The position numbers and the translations under genes were made by a program. From NCBI RefSeq assembly GCF_910578695.1, contig NZ_CAJTQJ010000015.1, forward strand, positions 1-18,575: DNA of 18,575 nt, in the 5' to 3' direction. Positions 1-7,448 of the stretch are shown piece after piece; the first letter of the stretch is position 1; each line of letters begins with the position of its first letter. This DNA is from an uncultured Brachyspira sp. Its GTDB lineage: Bacteria; Spirochaetota; Brachyspiria; Brachyspirales; Brachyspiraceae. The notes beneath the pieces are model-generated. The model was given only the letters and a program-made list of their open reading frames with translations, was not told the DNA's origin and did not search any database.

Positions 1-33
1 TTTACTGCGTTTCATACATAAAATATAATAATT

Positions 34-231
34 TTATGTTATCTGGGTCAGCCCCAATATTAAAGTATAACTTCCGCCAATTTCAGTGGCTCTGTATAAA
101 TAGTAATCTGAAAAATATTTATCTGCAAATGCTACAGCAGCTTTAGGCACTTCGCTTAAAGCTACAGATGAAGAATATGCATATACAGATACTATGAATA
201 ATGCTGATATAATGTATAAATTTTTTTTCAC
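34..231 (-). CDS. Small exported protein, possibly frameshifted near its end
   Basis: I do not recognise this 65-residue protein. It starts with GTG, with a GAGG Shine-Dalgarno-like sequence about 10 bases upstream. The N-terminus is a good Sec signal peptide: MKK, then a hydrophobic stretch to about residue 18, then a small-residue region (AYSSS), so the product is probably periplasmic or surface-exposed. The mature part is only about 43 residues. The ORF stops at 34-36, but just before that there is a run of four C at 52-55 (GGGG in the coding sense). Adding one base there would continue the protein as LGADPDNIKLLYFMYETQ to a stop at 2-4. The annotated C-terminus may therefore come from a frameshift, either real or a sequencing slip. 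It lies 68 bases downstream of the surface-protein gene on the same strand and could be co-transcribed. Confidence 0.5.
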   Translation of the reverse strand: MKKNLYIISALFIVSVYAYSSSVALSEVPKAAVAFADKYFSDYYLYRATEIGGSYTLILGLTQIT

Positions 232-299
232 TTTCTATAAACCTCATAAATTATAATATATATTTTAATTATATAATATAAAAAAAATATAACAAGCTA

Positions 300-1406
300 T
301 TATAATTTAACACTTCCTGCAATATAGTATCTTCCGTCGGTAGCACCTTGAAAACCTATATTAAATTCAGCAGGACCTGCTTTAAATTTGCCGAATACAG
401 CATATTCTAAATATAATTTAGCATTTTTATCTTTTATATGCACCATCTCTCTTAAAGCAATATTAAGCATATACCATTCAAAACCCTGCTCTAATCTTAT
501 ATAATGGGCATCATTTTCCCTCCAAGTATATTCAGCAATAGCATTAATCCAAATAGTTTCATTCATAAATGGAAATCTGAATACAGCAGATGCCTGAACT
601 AATGATTCAAATAAAGTTATATGATAATTTTGAGGTTCAGATCTATTCTCGTGTTCATATAAGAATCTAAACTCAATATTAGGTATATTAAATCTTAATA
701 AAAGTGCTTTAGGTATGCTGTGTCTGAAATCTCCCTGAGAATAAGCTATTTCATAATGATTTCCTATAAAACCAACTCTTATGCCCGGACCGTTTAATAC
801 TTGCGGTATATAATAATCAGGCGTATCAATATTAGCAGGATTTAATGCAGTATCATAATAATGAGGCATAAGCATAAATGTAGCAGTATTAATATCAAAT
901 GCCGCTCTTCCTCTTGCCGAAACTAATATTCTATCAACAAATACAGCCTGCACTCCTCCGTCATAAAGCCCTCCGTTTCCTTCTATATATTTGTATTCTT
1001 TATTTGGTTCATGAGTATCAAAATATCCGTAAGCTGTTATAAAGCCTGTAAACTGTATATAATTATTATGAAAAGTCTGTCCGATAGTTGCAAATGTATC
1101 TCTCATATTGAATGTATTTGTAAGTATAGCGTATGAGAATGTAGAAGTTAAATGAAATTCTATTGGGTATTTTTGAAAGAAACTTAAATTTGTATCACTA
1201 AGATTTGGAAGTTTTCTTTTATAATCATCTCTGAAATAATCAGGTTCTATATATTGCGGAAGTTCATTATTTCCCTCTCTTCCTATAAACATATCAAATG
1301 CATTAGGAAGGGCAGGCATTACTGCATTCGTATACTTTTCCTGAGCATTAAGTATATTAAATGCTGCAAATATAGTAAATAAAATTAGAAAATATGTATT
1401 TTTCAT
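300..1406 (-). CDS. Secreted, probable outer-membrane beta-barrel protein
   Basis: This is a 368-residue protein of no family I can name. An upstream ATG at 1454 would add 16 residues but lies inside a terminator hairpin. I chose the ATG at 1404-1406 because it begins a clear signal peptide (MKNTYFLILFTIFAAFNILNA) and has GGAA about 9 bases upstream. After the signal the protein is rich in aromatic residues and in alternating polar/hydrophobic stretches (for example FTGFITAYGYFD, IEFRFLYEHEN, FNIGFQGATDGRYYIAGSVKL), separated by Asn/Asp/Gly turns. This is the look of a membrane beta-barrel. The final residues are strand-like but lack a terminal Phe. The role may be porin or surface antigen; this is inferred from composition only. 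Its 5' region carries an unusual promoter, repeat and hairpin arrangement that could control expression. Confidence 0.65.
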   Translation of the reverse strand: MKNTYFLILFTIFAAFNILNAQEKYTNAVMPALPNAFDMFIGREGNNELPQYIEPDYFRDDYKRKLPNLSDTNLSFFQKYPIEFHLTSTFSYAILTNTFNMRDTFATIGQTFHNNYIQFTGFITAYGYFDTHEPNKEYKYIEGNGGLYDGGVQAVFVDRILVSARGRAAFDINTATFMLMPHYYDTALNPANIDTPDYYIPQVLNGPGIRVGFIGNHYEIAYSQGDFRHSIPKALLLRFNIPNIEFRFLYEHENRSEPQNYHITLFESLVQASAVFRFPFMNETIWINAIAEYTWRENDAHYIRLEQGFEWYMLNIALREMVHIKDKNAKLYLEYAVFGKFKAGPAEFNIGFQGATDGRYYIAGSVKL

Positions 1407-1442
1407 AAAAGTTTCCAATATATTTATATAAAATTTTAAAAC

Positions 1443-1477
1443 AAAAAAGGACACTAATCCATAAGAATTAATGTCCT
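1443..1477 (-). terminator. Intrinsic terminator or attenuator hairpin before the surface-protein gene
   Basis: On the minus strand an 11-bp stem (1467-1477 with 1448-1458, AGGAC/GTCCT at the base) closes an 8-base loop and is followed by six T (1448-1443). One pair is G-U when read from the minus strand but C-A from the plus strand, so the hairpin suits minus-strand transcription. It lies about 120 bases past the chemotaxis-receptor stop and only about 40 bases before the surface-protein ATG. It could end the upstream transcript, end a short RNA, or attenuate the downstream gene. Confidence 0.75.
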
Positions 1478-1502
1478 AATATTTTTATAGATAAATTTAT
1501 TA

Positions 1503-1526
1503 GCTTGCTTGCTTGCTTGCTTGCTT
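1503..1526. repeat. Tetranucleotide tract (GCTT)6
   Basis: Six perfect consecutive GCTT units, read as AAGC on the minus strand. The tract lies between a strong minus-strand promoter and the terminator-like hairpin, within the leader that would precede the surface-protein gene. Tetranucleotide tracts are prone to slipped-strand length change, so this is a candidate contingency locus. Six units is short compared with well-known phase-variable tracts. Confidence 0.9.
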
Positions 1527-1570
1527 TGAATAACAGTTAATATAGTATTATTAATAAAAATCATAACTTA

Positions 1571-1598
1571 ATTATACTATAAATATATTTAATGTCAA
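1571..1598 (-). promoter_or_regulatory. Near-consensus sigma-70 promoter just after the chemotaxis-receptor stop
   Basis: On the minus strand TTGACA (1598-1593) and TATAAT (1576-1571) are both perfect, with a 16-bp spacer. Transcription would start near 1564. The -35 box begins 3 bases after the stop codon of the upstream chemotaxis-receptor gene. The predicted transcript runs through the (AAGC)6 tract and the hairpin at 1477-1443 towards the surface-protein ATG at 1406. Confidence 0.75.
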
Positions 1599-1600
1599 TT

Positions 1601-3445
1601 TTATTCCATTTTAAAGAAAGTCATAATTTCCTTCAAATACTGAGCCTGTTCTAATAATTCTCTAGAAAAACCTGCTGTTTCATCAACTAAAGCTGCATTT
1701 TGATGAGTTATACCCTCTATTCTCTGAACTGCAATATTAACCTGATCTACTCCTGTCTGCTGTTCTACAGATGTAGTGCTTATTTCCTGCATTATTCTTG
1801 CAGTATCATCTATTTTTGATTGTATATCATTAAATATAGCCTGTGATTCTCTTGCGGTTTCTGCTGATTTATTGATTTTTTCATAAATATTTTCTATGAG
1901 CAATGTTATATCTTTAGCTGATGACTGAGAGTTCTGAGCTAAGTTTCTAACTTCGCTTGCTACCACTGCAAAGCCTCTTCCCTGATCTCCTGCTCTTGCA
2001 GCCTCTACAGAAGCATTAAGTGCAAGTATATTAGTTTGGAATGCTATATCTTCTATTGTTTTTGTAATGCTCTTTATTTTTTCGCTCGCTTCATAAACTT
2101 CTTCTATATTTCTAGTAGTTTCAGCAATTACATTAGCTCCGTTTTCTACAGCCCTTTTAGAAGCTATCATCATTTCATTGCCTTCTACAGAATTTGAAGC
2201 GGAAGATTTTATAGTAGAAGCCATCTCTTCTATAGCAGAAGCAGTTTCCTCCAAGCTGGAAGCCTGAGAATCCGTTCTAGCCGATAAGTCTTCGCTGCCA
2301 TGTGCAAGATTAAGCACAGCAGTATTTATTTTTTCTGAAGTATCATTAACTTCGGAAACAATTTTATATAATGCATTCCTCATACTTTTAAAAGAATGTG
2401 CTATTTCTCCTATTTCATTTTTCTTAAATTTAAACTCTTTAAGTAAAAACTGTCCTCTTGACATCTCTTCAGCTTCTTCTACAAGTATTTTAAGAGGACC
2501 GATTAAATGTCTTACATATAGATAGCCTATTATAGAACTTATTATAATACCTATAACATTTATTATAATACCTGTATATAATATATTATTGCTTTTCTCT
2601 TCTACAAAATTAAGAGGCATAGAAAAAGCTACATGCCAAGGCTGATTTTTTACTGCTGTATATAAGCATACTTTAGTCATACCGTCATTTTGGAACTCTA
2701 ATCTGCCTTCTTTATTATTTACTATTGTTTTTACTTCTACAGGTGCAAATTTTCCTACTTCGCTTGGTACATTATGCATTACAAGTAAAGTATCCTTATT
2801 AAATACCCATAATCTAATCCAATGAGTTAATACCGCTCCTGCAGTTTCAGATATTTCATCTATAACTTTCTGCCAGTCAAGTACAACAAGTATTCCGCCT
2901 AAATATTGATTATTCTCTCTTGATCTGATAGGTGCAATTATGGCAGTCATCCATTTTCCATCATCATTTTTGTATATAGAATCTGATAAGCTAGGCTGTT
3001 TTACAGAATCATATTTTTTCCATAAGTCCGGAAATAAATCCGATACATTTTTGCCTACATATTTAGCATCATTTTCTGAATTATTTATTATTCTTCCGCT
3101 AGGATCTACTAATGAAAGAGTTTTAGCATAAGGATTTTTTGAGCCCATCTGTCTTAATACTCCAAGCATATTATTTTCAGATTCAGGATCTCTATTTTCC
3201 ATATAATTAATTACAAAAGTGAAAGAAGAATAAGTATCAGATAAAACTAATTGGTTTTCAATTAAAGATTCAAAAAATGTACAATATCCTTTTATTGTTG
3301 TAAGAAATCCGTCATAAGAAGCTTCATCTATCGCTCTTTTTGACATTCTTACAAGTGTGAAAATAGAAACAAAAATAAGCACTGCTATAAAAATATTTGC
3401 TACTACAGGAATTTGAATATTTATACTGTTCAATTTCTTTTTCAT
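1601..3445 (-). CDS. Methyl-accepting chemotaxis protein with a double-Cache-like sensor
   Basis: A transmembrane chemoreceptor that relays ligand binding to the CheA/CheW kinase and so controls flagellar rotation. Order in the 614 residues: TM1 at about 12-33; a periplasmic sensor at about 35-285 whose size and motifs (SLVDPSGRII, GGILVVLDW) fit a double-Cache domain; TM2 at about 289-311; HAMP at about 312-364; cytoplasmic signalling coiled coil to the end. The hairpin tip is at about 465-503 and is highly typical (FQTNILALNASVEAARAG, then GRGFAVVASEVRNLA). A likely methylation helix is at about 397-411 (SSLEETASAIEEMAS). No C-terminal CheR-binding pentapeptide is visible. The start has AGGAG 10 bases upstream. 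Its own promoter is at 3497-3525. The ligand cannot be told from sequence; such sensors often bind small organic acids or amino acids. Confidence 0.96.
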   Translation of the reverse strand: MKKKLNSINIQIPVVANIFIAVLIFVSIFTLVRMSKRAIDEASYDGFLTTIKGYCTFFESLIENQLVLSDTYSSFTFVINYMENRDPESENNMLGVLRQMGSKNPYAKTLSLVDPSGRIINNSENDAKYVGKNVSDLFPDLWKKYDSVKQPSLSDSIYKNDDGKWMTAIIAPIRSRENNQYLGGILVVLDWQKVIDEISETAGAVLTHWIRLWVFNKDTLLVMHNVPSEVGKFAPVEVKTIVNNKEGRLEFQNDGMTKVCLYTAVKNQPWHVAFSMPLNFVEEKSNNILYTGIIINVIGIIISSIIGYLYVRHLIGPLKILVEEAEEMSRGQFLLKEFKFKKNEIGEIAHSFKSMRNALYKIVSEVNDTSEKINTAVLNLAHGSEDLSARTDSQASSLEETASAIEEMASTIKSSASNSVEGNEMMIASKRAVENGANVIAETTRNIEEVYEASEKIKSITKTIEDIAFQTNILALNASVEAARAGDQGRGFAVVASEVRNLAQNSQSSAKDITLLIENIYEKINKSAETARESQAIFNDIQSKIDDTARIMQEISTTSVEQQTGVDQVNIAVQRIEGITHQNAALVDETAGFSRELLEQAQYLKEIMTFFKME

Positions 3446-3465
3446 GATTGTAAATCTCCTAACAT
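3442..3465 (-). other. Possible 7-codon leader ORF overlapping the chemoreceptor start
   Basis: On the minus strand an ATG at 3463-3465 opens the peptide MLGDLQS. Its TGA overlaps the chemoreceptor ATG (ATGA overlap). A second AGGAG (3478-3482) lies 12 bases before it, and the receptor's own AGGAG (3456-3460) lies inside it. The layout would permit translational coupling, but an ORF this short may be chance. Confidence 0.2.
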
Positions 3466-3496
3466 CGTAATTAATAACTCCTAATATTTATATTAT

Positions 3497-3525
3497 AGTA
3501 TAATAATTTAATTTTTATATGTCAA
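3497..3525 (-). promoter_or_regulatory. Sigma-70-type promoter of the chemoreceptor gene
   Basis: On the minus strand TTGACA (3525-3520), a 17-bp spacer and TATACT (3502-3497). Transcription would start near 3490, about 45 bases before the ATG. No sigma-28 GCCGATAA box is visible here. Confidence 0.65.
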
Positions 3526-3624
3526 ATTTTTAATTATTTTTATGTTTTTGTATAATATATATTTTTAATTAATTTATTTTCGGTAAAAATATGATTGCAA
3601 TATAGCAAAATAATTATAATTAAT

Positions 3625-3652
3625 TTGACTTTTATCTTATTTATAGTACAAT
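3625..3652 (+). promoter_or_regulatory. Sigma-70-type promoter of the 2-oxoacid oxidoreductase operon
   Basis: TTGACT (3625-3630), a 16-bp spacer and TACAAT (3647-3652). Transcription would start near 3659, leaving an AT-rich leader of about 85 bases. With the minus-strand promoter at 3497-3525 it explains most of the 299-base divergent gap. I see nothing else clear in that gap. Confidence 0.6.
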
Positions 3653-3744
3653 ATAAAAATATTGATGTATATTAATTTTGAAAATTAGTATATTTTGATT
3701 TTATTTTCAAAATCTCATTTTAATTAAATAAAGGAGAAATAATC

Positions 3745-4776
3745 GTGAAACTCCCAAAAGTCAATGATTTAGGCTTTTTCGAGATTCGTCTCGAAAGTAT
3801 AGGCGGAATGGGTGCTAATAGTGCTGGTAAAATGCTTGCAGAAGTAGGCGTTTTAACTCAGGGCTTCTATGGTGCTGCATTCTCAAGTTATGGTTCAGAA
3901 AAGAAAGGTTCGCCCGTTAAATCTTTCGTAAGATTTTCTGATTCAGAAGTTAGAGTAAACTCTACAGTAGAAGAACCGCATGTTGTGGCAGTGTTCCATA
4001 TGAATCTTCTTAAAAACCCTATGACATTAATGGGTGTTAAAGAAGACGCCATTGTTATTTTCAACACTAATAAAACACCTGATGAAGCAAGAGATTTTGC
4101 TAAATTGCATGGCGGCAAAGTAGTTTGCGTTGATGCTATTAAAATCGCTAATGATTTAAAACTTCCTTCTCAGGCGGCTAATACTATAATAATGGGTGCT
4201 ATGGTTAAGCAGCTTGATTTTATAGATTCTGCTAAATTTGAAGAGCAAATCAGAAAGCAGTTCTCTGGAAAAAAACCTGAATTAGTAGAACCGAATGTGG
4301 AAGCTTTTAGAAGAGGCGGAAGCGATTCAGTAGTTAAAGATTTCCCTGCAGACGGTAAATATCCTTATATACCTTATAAAAAACCTGAGCCTGTATACGG
4401 TAAAAATAATCAATTAACAGGCGGATACATCAATGCAGCAGGAAACTCCACTTTAAAAGATTTACAAGTTACACGCACAGGAAGCATTCCTGTATTCAAT
4501 CCTAAAAACTGCATAGACTGTGCTCAATGCGAGACTGTTTGTCCTGATTTCTGTATTGTTTGGGAAAGAGGTCCGGACAGAAAAGATGCTGGAAAAACAG
4601 CTATGAATATGATGGGTATTGATTATCAGTATTGTAAAGGATGTTTAAAATGCGTTAGAGCCTGCCCTAAAGGACCTTATGCCCCTAAAAAGTTCCCTAA
4701 AGAAGAACAGGCTTTAAGAATAGAAATAGAAGCAGAATGTAATGTTGATGAACTTACATACAGACGTTATAAATAA
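3745..4776 (+). CDS. 2-oxoacid:ferredoxin oxidoreductase, fused gamma-delta subunit
   Basis: Part of a CoA-dependent 2-oxoacid:ferredoxin oxidoreductase (pyruvate or branched-chain 2-oxoacid) that forms acyl-CoA and CO2 and reduces ferredoxin in the cytoplasm. Residues about 10-190 are the gamma domain (ESIGGMGANSAGKMLAE near the start, then GSPVKSFVRFSD). Residues about 245-315 are a delta-type domain with two 4Fe-4S motifs: C256/C259/C262/C266 and C297/C300/C303/C307, each CxxCxxCxxxCP. The start is GTG with AAGGAG 8 bases upstream. The alpha-beta partner begins 14 bases after the stop. In many archaea and Thermotoga gamma and delta are separate genes; here they are joined. The substrate (pyruvate, 2-oxoisovalerate or 2-oxoglutarate) cannot be decided by eye. 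Confidence 0.93.
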   Translation: MKLPKVNDLGFFEIRLESIGGMGANSAGKMLAEVGVLTQGFYGAAFSSYGSEKKGSPVKSFVRFSDSEVRVNSTVEEPHVVAVFHMNLLKNPMTLMGVKEDAIVIFNTNKTPDEARDFAKLHGGKVVCVDAIKIANDLKLPSQAANTIIMGAMVKQLDFIDSAKFEEQIRKQFSGKKPELVEPNVEAFRRGGSDSVVKDFPADGKYPYIPYKKPEPVYGKNNQLTGGYINAAGNSTLKDLQVTRTGSIPVFNPKNCIDCAQCETVCPDFCIVWERGPDRKDAGKTAMNMMGIDYQYCKGCLKCVRACPKGPYAPKKFPKEEQALRIEIEAECNVDELTYRRYK

Positions 4777-4790
4777 TAAGGAGCGAATAA

Positions 4791-7055
4791 ATGGCTAACA
4801 AATATAATCTTGCTGAACAAGAAAACATACTCGAAAGTGGTAATGAATTAGCAGCCATTGCAGCCGCTCAGATCAATTATCACGTTATGGGTTATTACCC
4901 AATCACTCCTTCTACTCAAATTGCTGAGTATTTGGACGAAATGAAAGCTAATGGAAGACATACAGTATGCATGATTCCGGGAGACGGAGAGCACGGTGCT
5001 GCCGGTATATGTTATGGTGCTACTACAGCCGGAGGAAGAGTATTTAATGCTACTTCTGCTAATGGTCTTCTTTATGCTATGGAGCAATTGCCTGTACAGT
5101 CTGGTACTAGATTCCCTATGGTATTAAATGTTGTAAACAGAACTGTTTCAGGTCCTTTAGATATTAAATGCGATCAGTCTGATATAATGATGGCTCTTAA
5201 TACAGGCTGGATTATCATTATGGCTCATACTACTCAGATGGTTTATGATTTTAATATCTTTGCTTTAAAAATTGCTGAGAAGGCTAAATTACCTATCATA
5301 GTTTCTTCTGACGGTTTCTTTACTTCTCATCAAAAGAAAAAAATTCACCTTTTCAAAAATGATAAAGATGTTCAGGACTTCTTAGGAACTTATGAAGCAG
5401 AGGTTACTTCTATTGAGCCCGGAAAAAACCCTGTTACAATAGGTCCTTATATGAATGAAGATGAATTAACAGGAAGTAAATTGCAGCTTTCTCAGGCTTT
5501 AGAAGATTCCAGAGCTATTATTGCTGAAGTATTTGAAGAGTTTGCTTCTCTTTCAGGAAGAAAATACTATCCTATAGAAACTCATAATATGGAAGGAGCT
5601 GAAGTAGCTTTAATGCTTTGCGGTTCTGCTTATGAAACAGGTACTTTAGCTGTTGACGAAATGAAAAAAGCTAATCCTAATCTTAAAATAGGTGCTTTTG
5701 CTATTACTCAGATTCGTCCTTTCCCTGAAAAAGAATTACAGAAATTACTTGCCAATGTTAAAGTGGTTGTAGTAGGAGACAGACAGGATACTTATTCAGG
5801 TATGGGCGGCAATATGTCTACTGAAATCAGAGCTGCTCTTAAAAATGACCCTAATAATAAATCTTCTATTGTAAGCAGAGTTTATGGTCTTGGCGGTACT
5901 GAATTTACTCTTGATAAAGCTAAAGAATTATTTGATTTAGGCTTAAAGGAATTAGCTAATGCAGGTTCTGTTTCTAAACATGATTACTTAGAACAATATA
6001 TGGGACATGCAGGCGTTGAAATGAAGCCTATTCACGAGCCTCTTACTTTAGAAAGCCAAAAATCAGGAATCACTGTTACTATGAATGAACAGACTCATAA
6101 ACTTGATGTTAAAATTCCGCCTCTTAGAGAATTAACAGGCAAAGCCTACCGTTATGCTCAAGGTCATGGTGCTTGTAACGGATGCGGTATCTTCTCCGGA
6201 ATAAATACTTTTATGAAAGGTATAGAAGGAGAAGTTGTTCTTTTGGTACATACAGGCTGTTCTATGGTTGTTACTACAGGATATCCTTACAGCTCTTACA
6301 GAACTACTTATGTTCATAACTTATTCCAAAACGGTGCTGCTACTCTTTCAGGTATTGTAGAGATGTATTATGAGAGAAAGAGAAGAGGAGAAATACAGGG
6401 ACCTGAAGATCCTACTTTCATAATGGTTACAGGAGACGGCGGACATGATATAGGTATGGGACCTTCTATAGGTGCTGCTGTTAGAAATCATAAAATGATT
6501 ATATTAGAGTACGATAATGAAGGATATATGAATACAGGAAACCAATTATCATTCTCTACTCCTATAGGACATAGAACTTCTACTTCTAATGTTGGTAAAG
6601 CTGAAATTGGTAAGCAGTTTAACCATAAAGATGTTGCTCAAATATTTGCAGGATGTCATATACCTTATATTGCTACAGGCTGTGAGGCTTATCCTTTAGA
6701 TTTAGTTAAAAAAGCTGCTAAAGCTCAATGGTATGCTCATAATCATGGTACTGCTTTTGTTAAGCTTCTTATTGCTTGTCCGTTAAACTGGAAATCTCCT
6801 GATGATATGGGTAAAGATGTTATTAAAGCTGCTGTTGACTGCTGTTTCTTCCCATTATATGAGTCTGAACACGGTGTTACTACTATTACTACTATGATAG
6901 CTGATGACAAAAAACAGCCTGTTTCTGAATGGCTTAAATTGATGGGTAAAACTAAGCATATACTTAAGCATAAAGAATTGCTTGAAGGCTTCCAAAAAGA
7001 AGTTGATAGAAGATGGATTCGCTTAAAAGCTATGCATGAAAGTCCTGTTCTATAA
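4791..7055 (+). CDS. 2-oxoacid:ferredoxin oxidoreductase, fused alpha-beta subunit
   Basis: Catalytic partner of the preceding gene, 754 residues. The alpha part (about 15-400) has the YPITPST motif at 36-42, the VNRTVSGPLDIKCDQSD segment at 115-131 and a C-terminal domain II-like region at about 268-395. The beta part (about 445-690) binds thiamine diphosphate: GDGGHDIG at 548-555 and DNEGYMNTGNQ at 575-585 form the TPP/Mg motif. Cys 462, 465, 490 and 663 are in the places expected for the proximal 4Fe-4S cluster of beta subunits (GACNGCG, HTGC, ACPLNW). A helical tail of about 60 residues ends the protein. The start has AAGGAG 7 bases upstream. A strong terminator follows at 7089-7125, so the two genes appear to form a closed bicistronic operon. 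This probably feeds reduced ferredoxin to fermentation or hydrogenase; that link is inference. Confidence 0.93.
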   Translation: MANKYNLAEQENILESGNELAAIAAAQINYHVMGYYPITPSTQIAEYLDEMKANGRHTVCMIPGDGEHGAAGICYGATTAGGRVFNATSANGLLYAMEQLPVQSGTRFPMVLNVVNRTVSGPLDIKCDQSDIMMALNTGWIIIMAHTTQMVYDFNIFALKIAEKAKLPIIVSSDGFFTSHQKKKIHLFKNDKDVQDFLGTYEAEVTSIEPGKNPVTIGPYMNEDELTGSKLQLSQALEDSRAIIAEVFEEFASLSGRKYYPIETHNMEGAEVALMLCGSAYETGTLAVDEMKKANPNLKIGAFAITQIRPFPEKELQKLLANVKVVVVGDRQDTYSGMGGNMSTEIRAALKNDPNNKSSIVSRVYGLGGTEFTLDKAKELFDLGLKELANAGSVSKHDYLEQYMGHAGVEMKPIHEPLTLESQKSGITVTMNEQTHKLDVKIPPLRELTGKAYRYAQGHGACNGCGIFSGINTFMKGIEGEVVLLVHTGCSMVVTTGYPYSSYRTTYVHNLFQNGAATLSGIVEMYYERKRRGEIQGPEDPTFIMVTGDGGHDIGMGPSIGAAVRNHKMIILEYDNEGYMNTGNQLSFSTPIGHRTSTSNVGKAEIGKQFNHKDVAQIFAGCHIPYIATGCEAYPLDLVKKAAKAQWYAHNHGTAFVKLLIACPLNWKSPDDMGKDVIKAAVDCCFFPLYESEHGVTTITTMIADDKKQPVSEWLKLMGKTKHILKHKELLEGFQKEVDRRWIRLKAMHESPVL

Positions 7056-7088
7056 TTAGTTAATACTAATAAATAGAATATAAATAAA

Positions 7089-7125
7089 AACGGCTTTTAA
7101 TTAAATATTAAGAGCCGTTATTTTT
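7089..7125 (+). terminator. Intrinsic terminator of the oxidoreductase operon
   Basis: A 12-bp stem (AACGGCTTTTAA at 7089-7100 with 7108-7119) with one U-G pair on the plus strand, a 7-base loop and a T-rich tail (7118-7125). The wobble would be an A-C mismatch on the other strand, which supports plus-strand use. Confidence 0.85.
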
Positions 7126-7290
7126 ATAACTTTCATTATAATACTGTCCCTTTTTTATATTTATTAATACAAAATCAAAATCTGAACTTATTTTTTCTTT
7201 ATTGCCTAATATAAAAATATAGATTCCCACCCTAAATTTATTTAAATTTTTTATTTCTGCATGGTTTATAATCGAAATATAATTTTTCAA
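7108..7290 (-). pseudogene. Possible decayed TerD-like stress-protein fragment
   Basis: A 60-codon open frame on the minus strand whose middle (NLNKFRVGIYI, then FILGNKEKISSDFDFVLIN, then a short run ending NNGS) resembles the TerD pattern of a valine/glycine strand, an LLG-x-GK-x-xSDxDFVFYNN segment and a GS before VxHTGD. The normal stretch before the FILG strand and everything after NNGS are missing, and the stop lies inside the terminator hairpin of the neighbouring operon. Upstream on the same strand, about 7310-7410, another open stretch (including RITDFENGKFFINSEF) may be part of the same or another dead gene. The resemblance is by eye only, and this could be a random AT-rich ORF. Confidence 0.35.
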
Positions 7291-7448
7291 TAGGATTTTA
7301 AATTTTAATGAAATAAAAAAAATTCACTGTTAATAAAAAATTTACCGTTTTCAAAATCTGTAATTCTTTGAGATTTTGTATTCATCTGATTATTAGTATT
7401 GTCATTATCATCTGACTAAGTTTTTATTAAATTATAAAAATCACTTGA

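Noticed and set aside
1407..1454. Longer N-terminus for the surface protein starting at 1454
   Set aside because: The upstream ATG lies in the terminator hairpin, has no ribosome site and would put 16 residues before an otherwise good signal peptide.
1503..1526. CRISPR or other spaced repeat array
   Set aside because: It is a simple tandem tetranucleotide with no spacers; no spaced repeats were found anywhere in the window.
2940..3131. Plus-strand ORF inside the chemoreceptor gene
   Set aside because: It is the reverse complement of the conserved sensor domain and has no ribosome site or recognisable motif.
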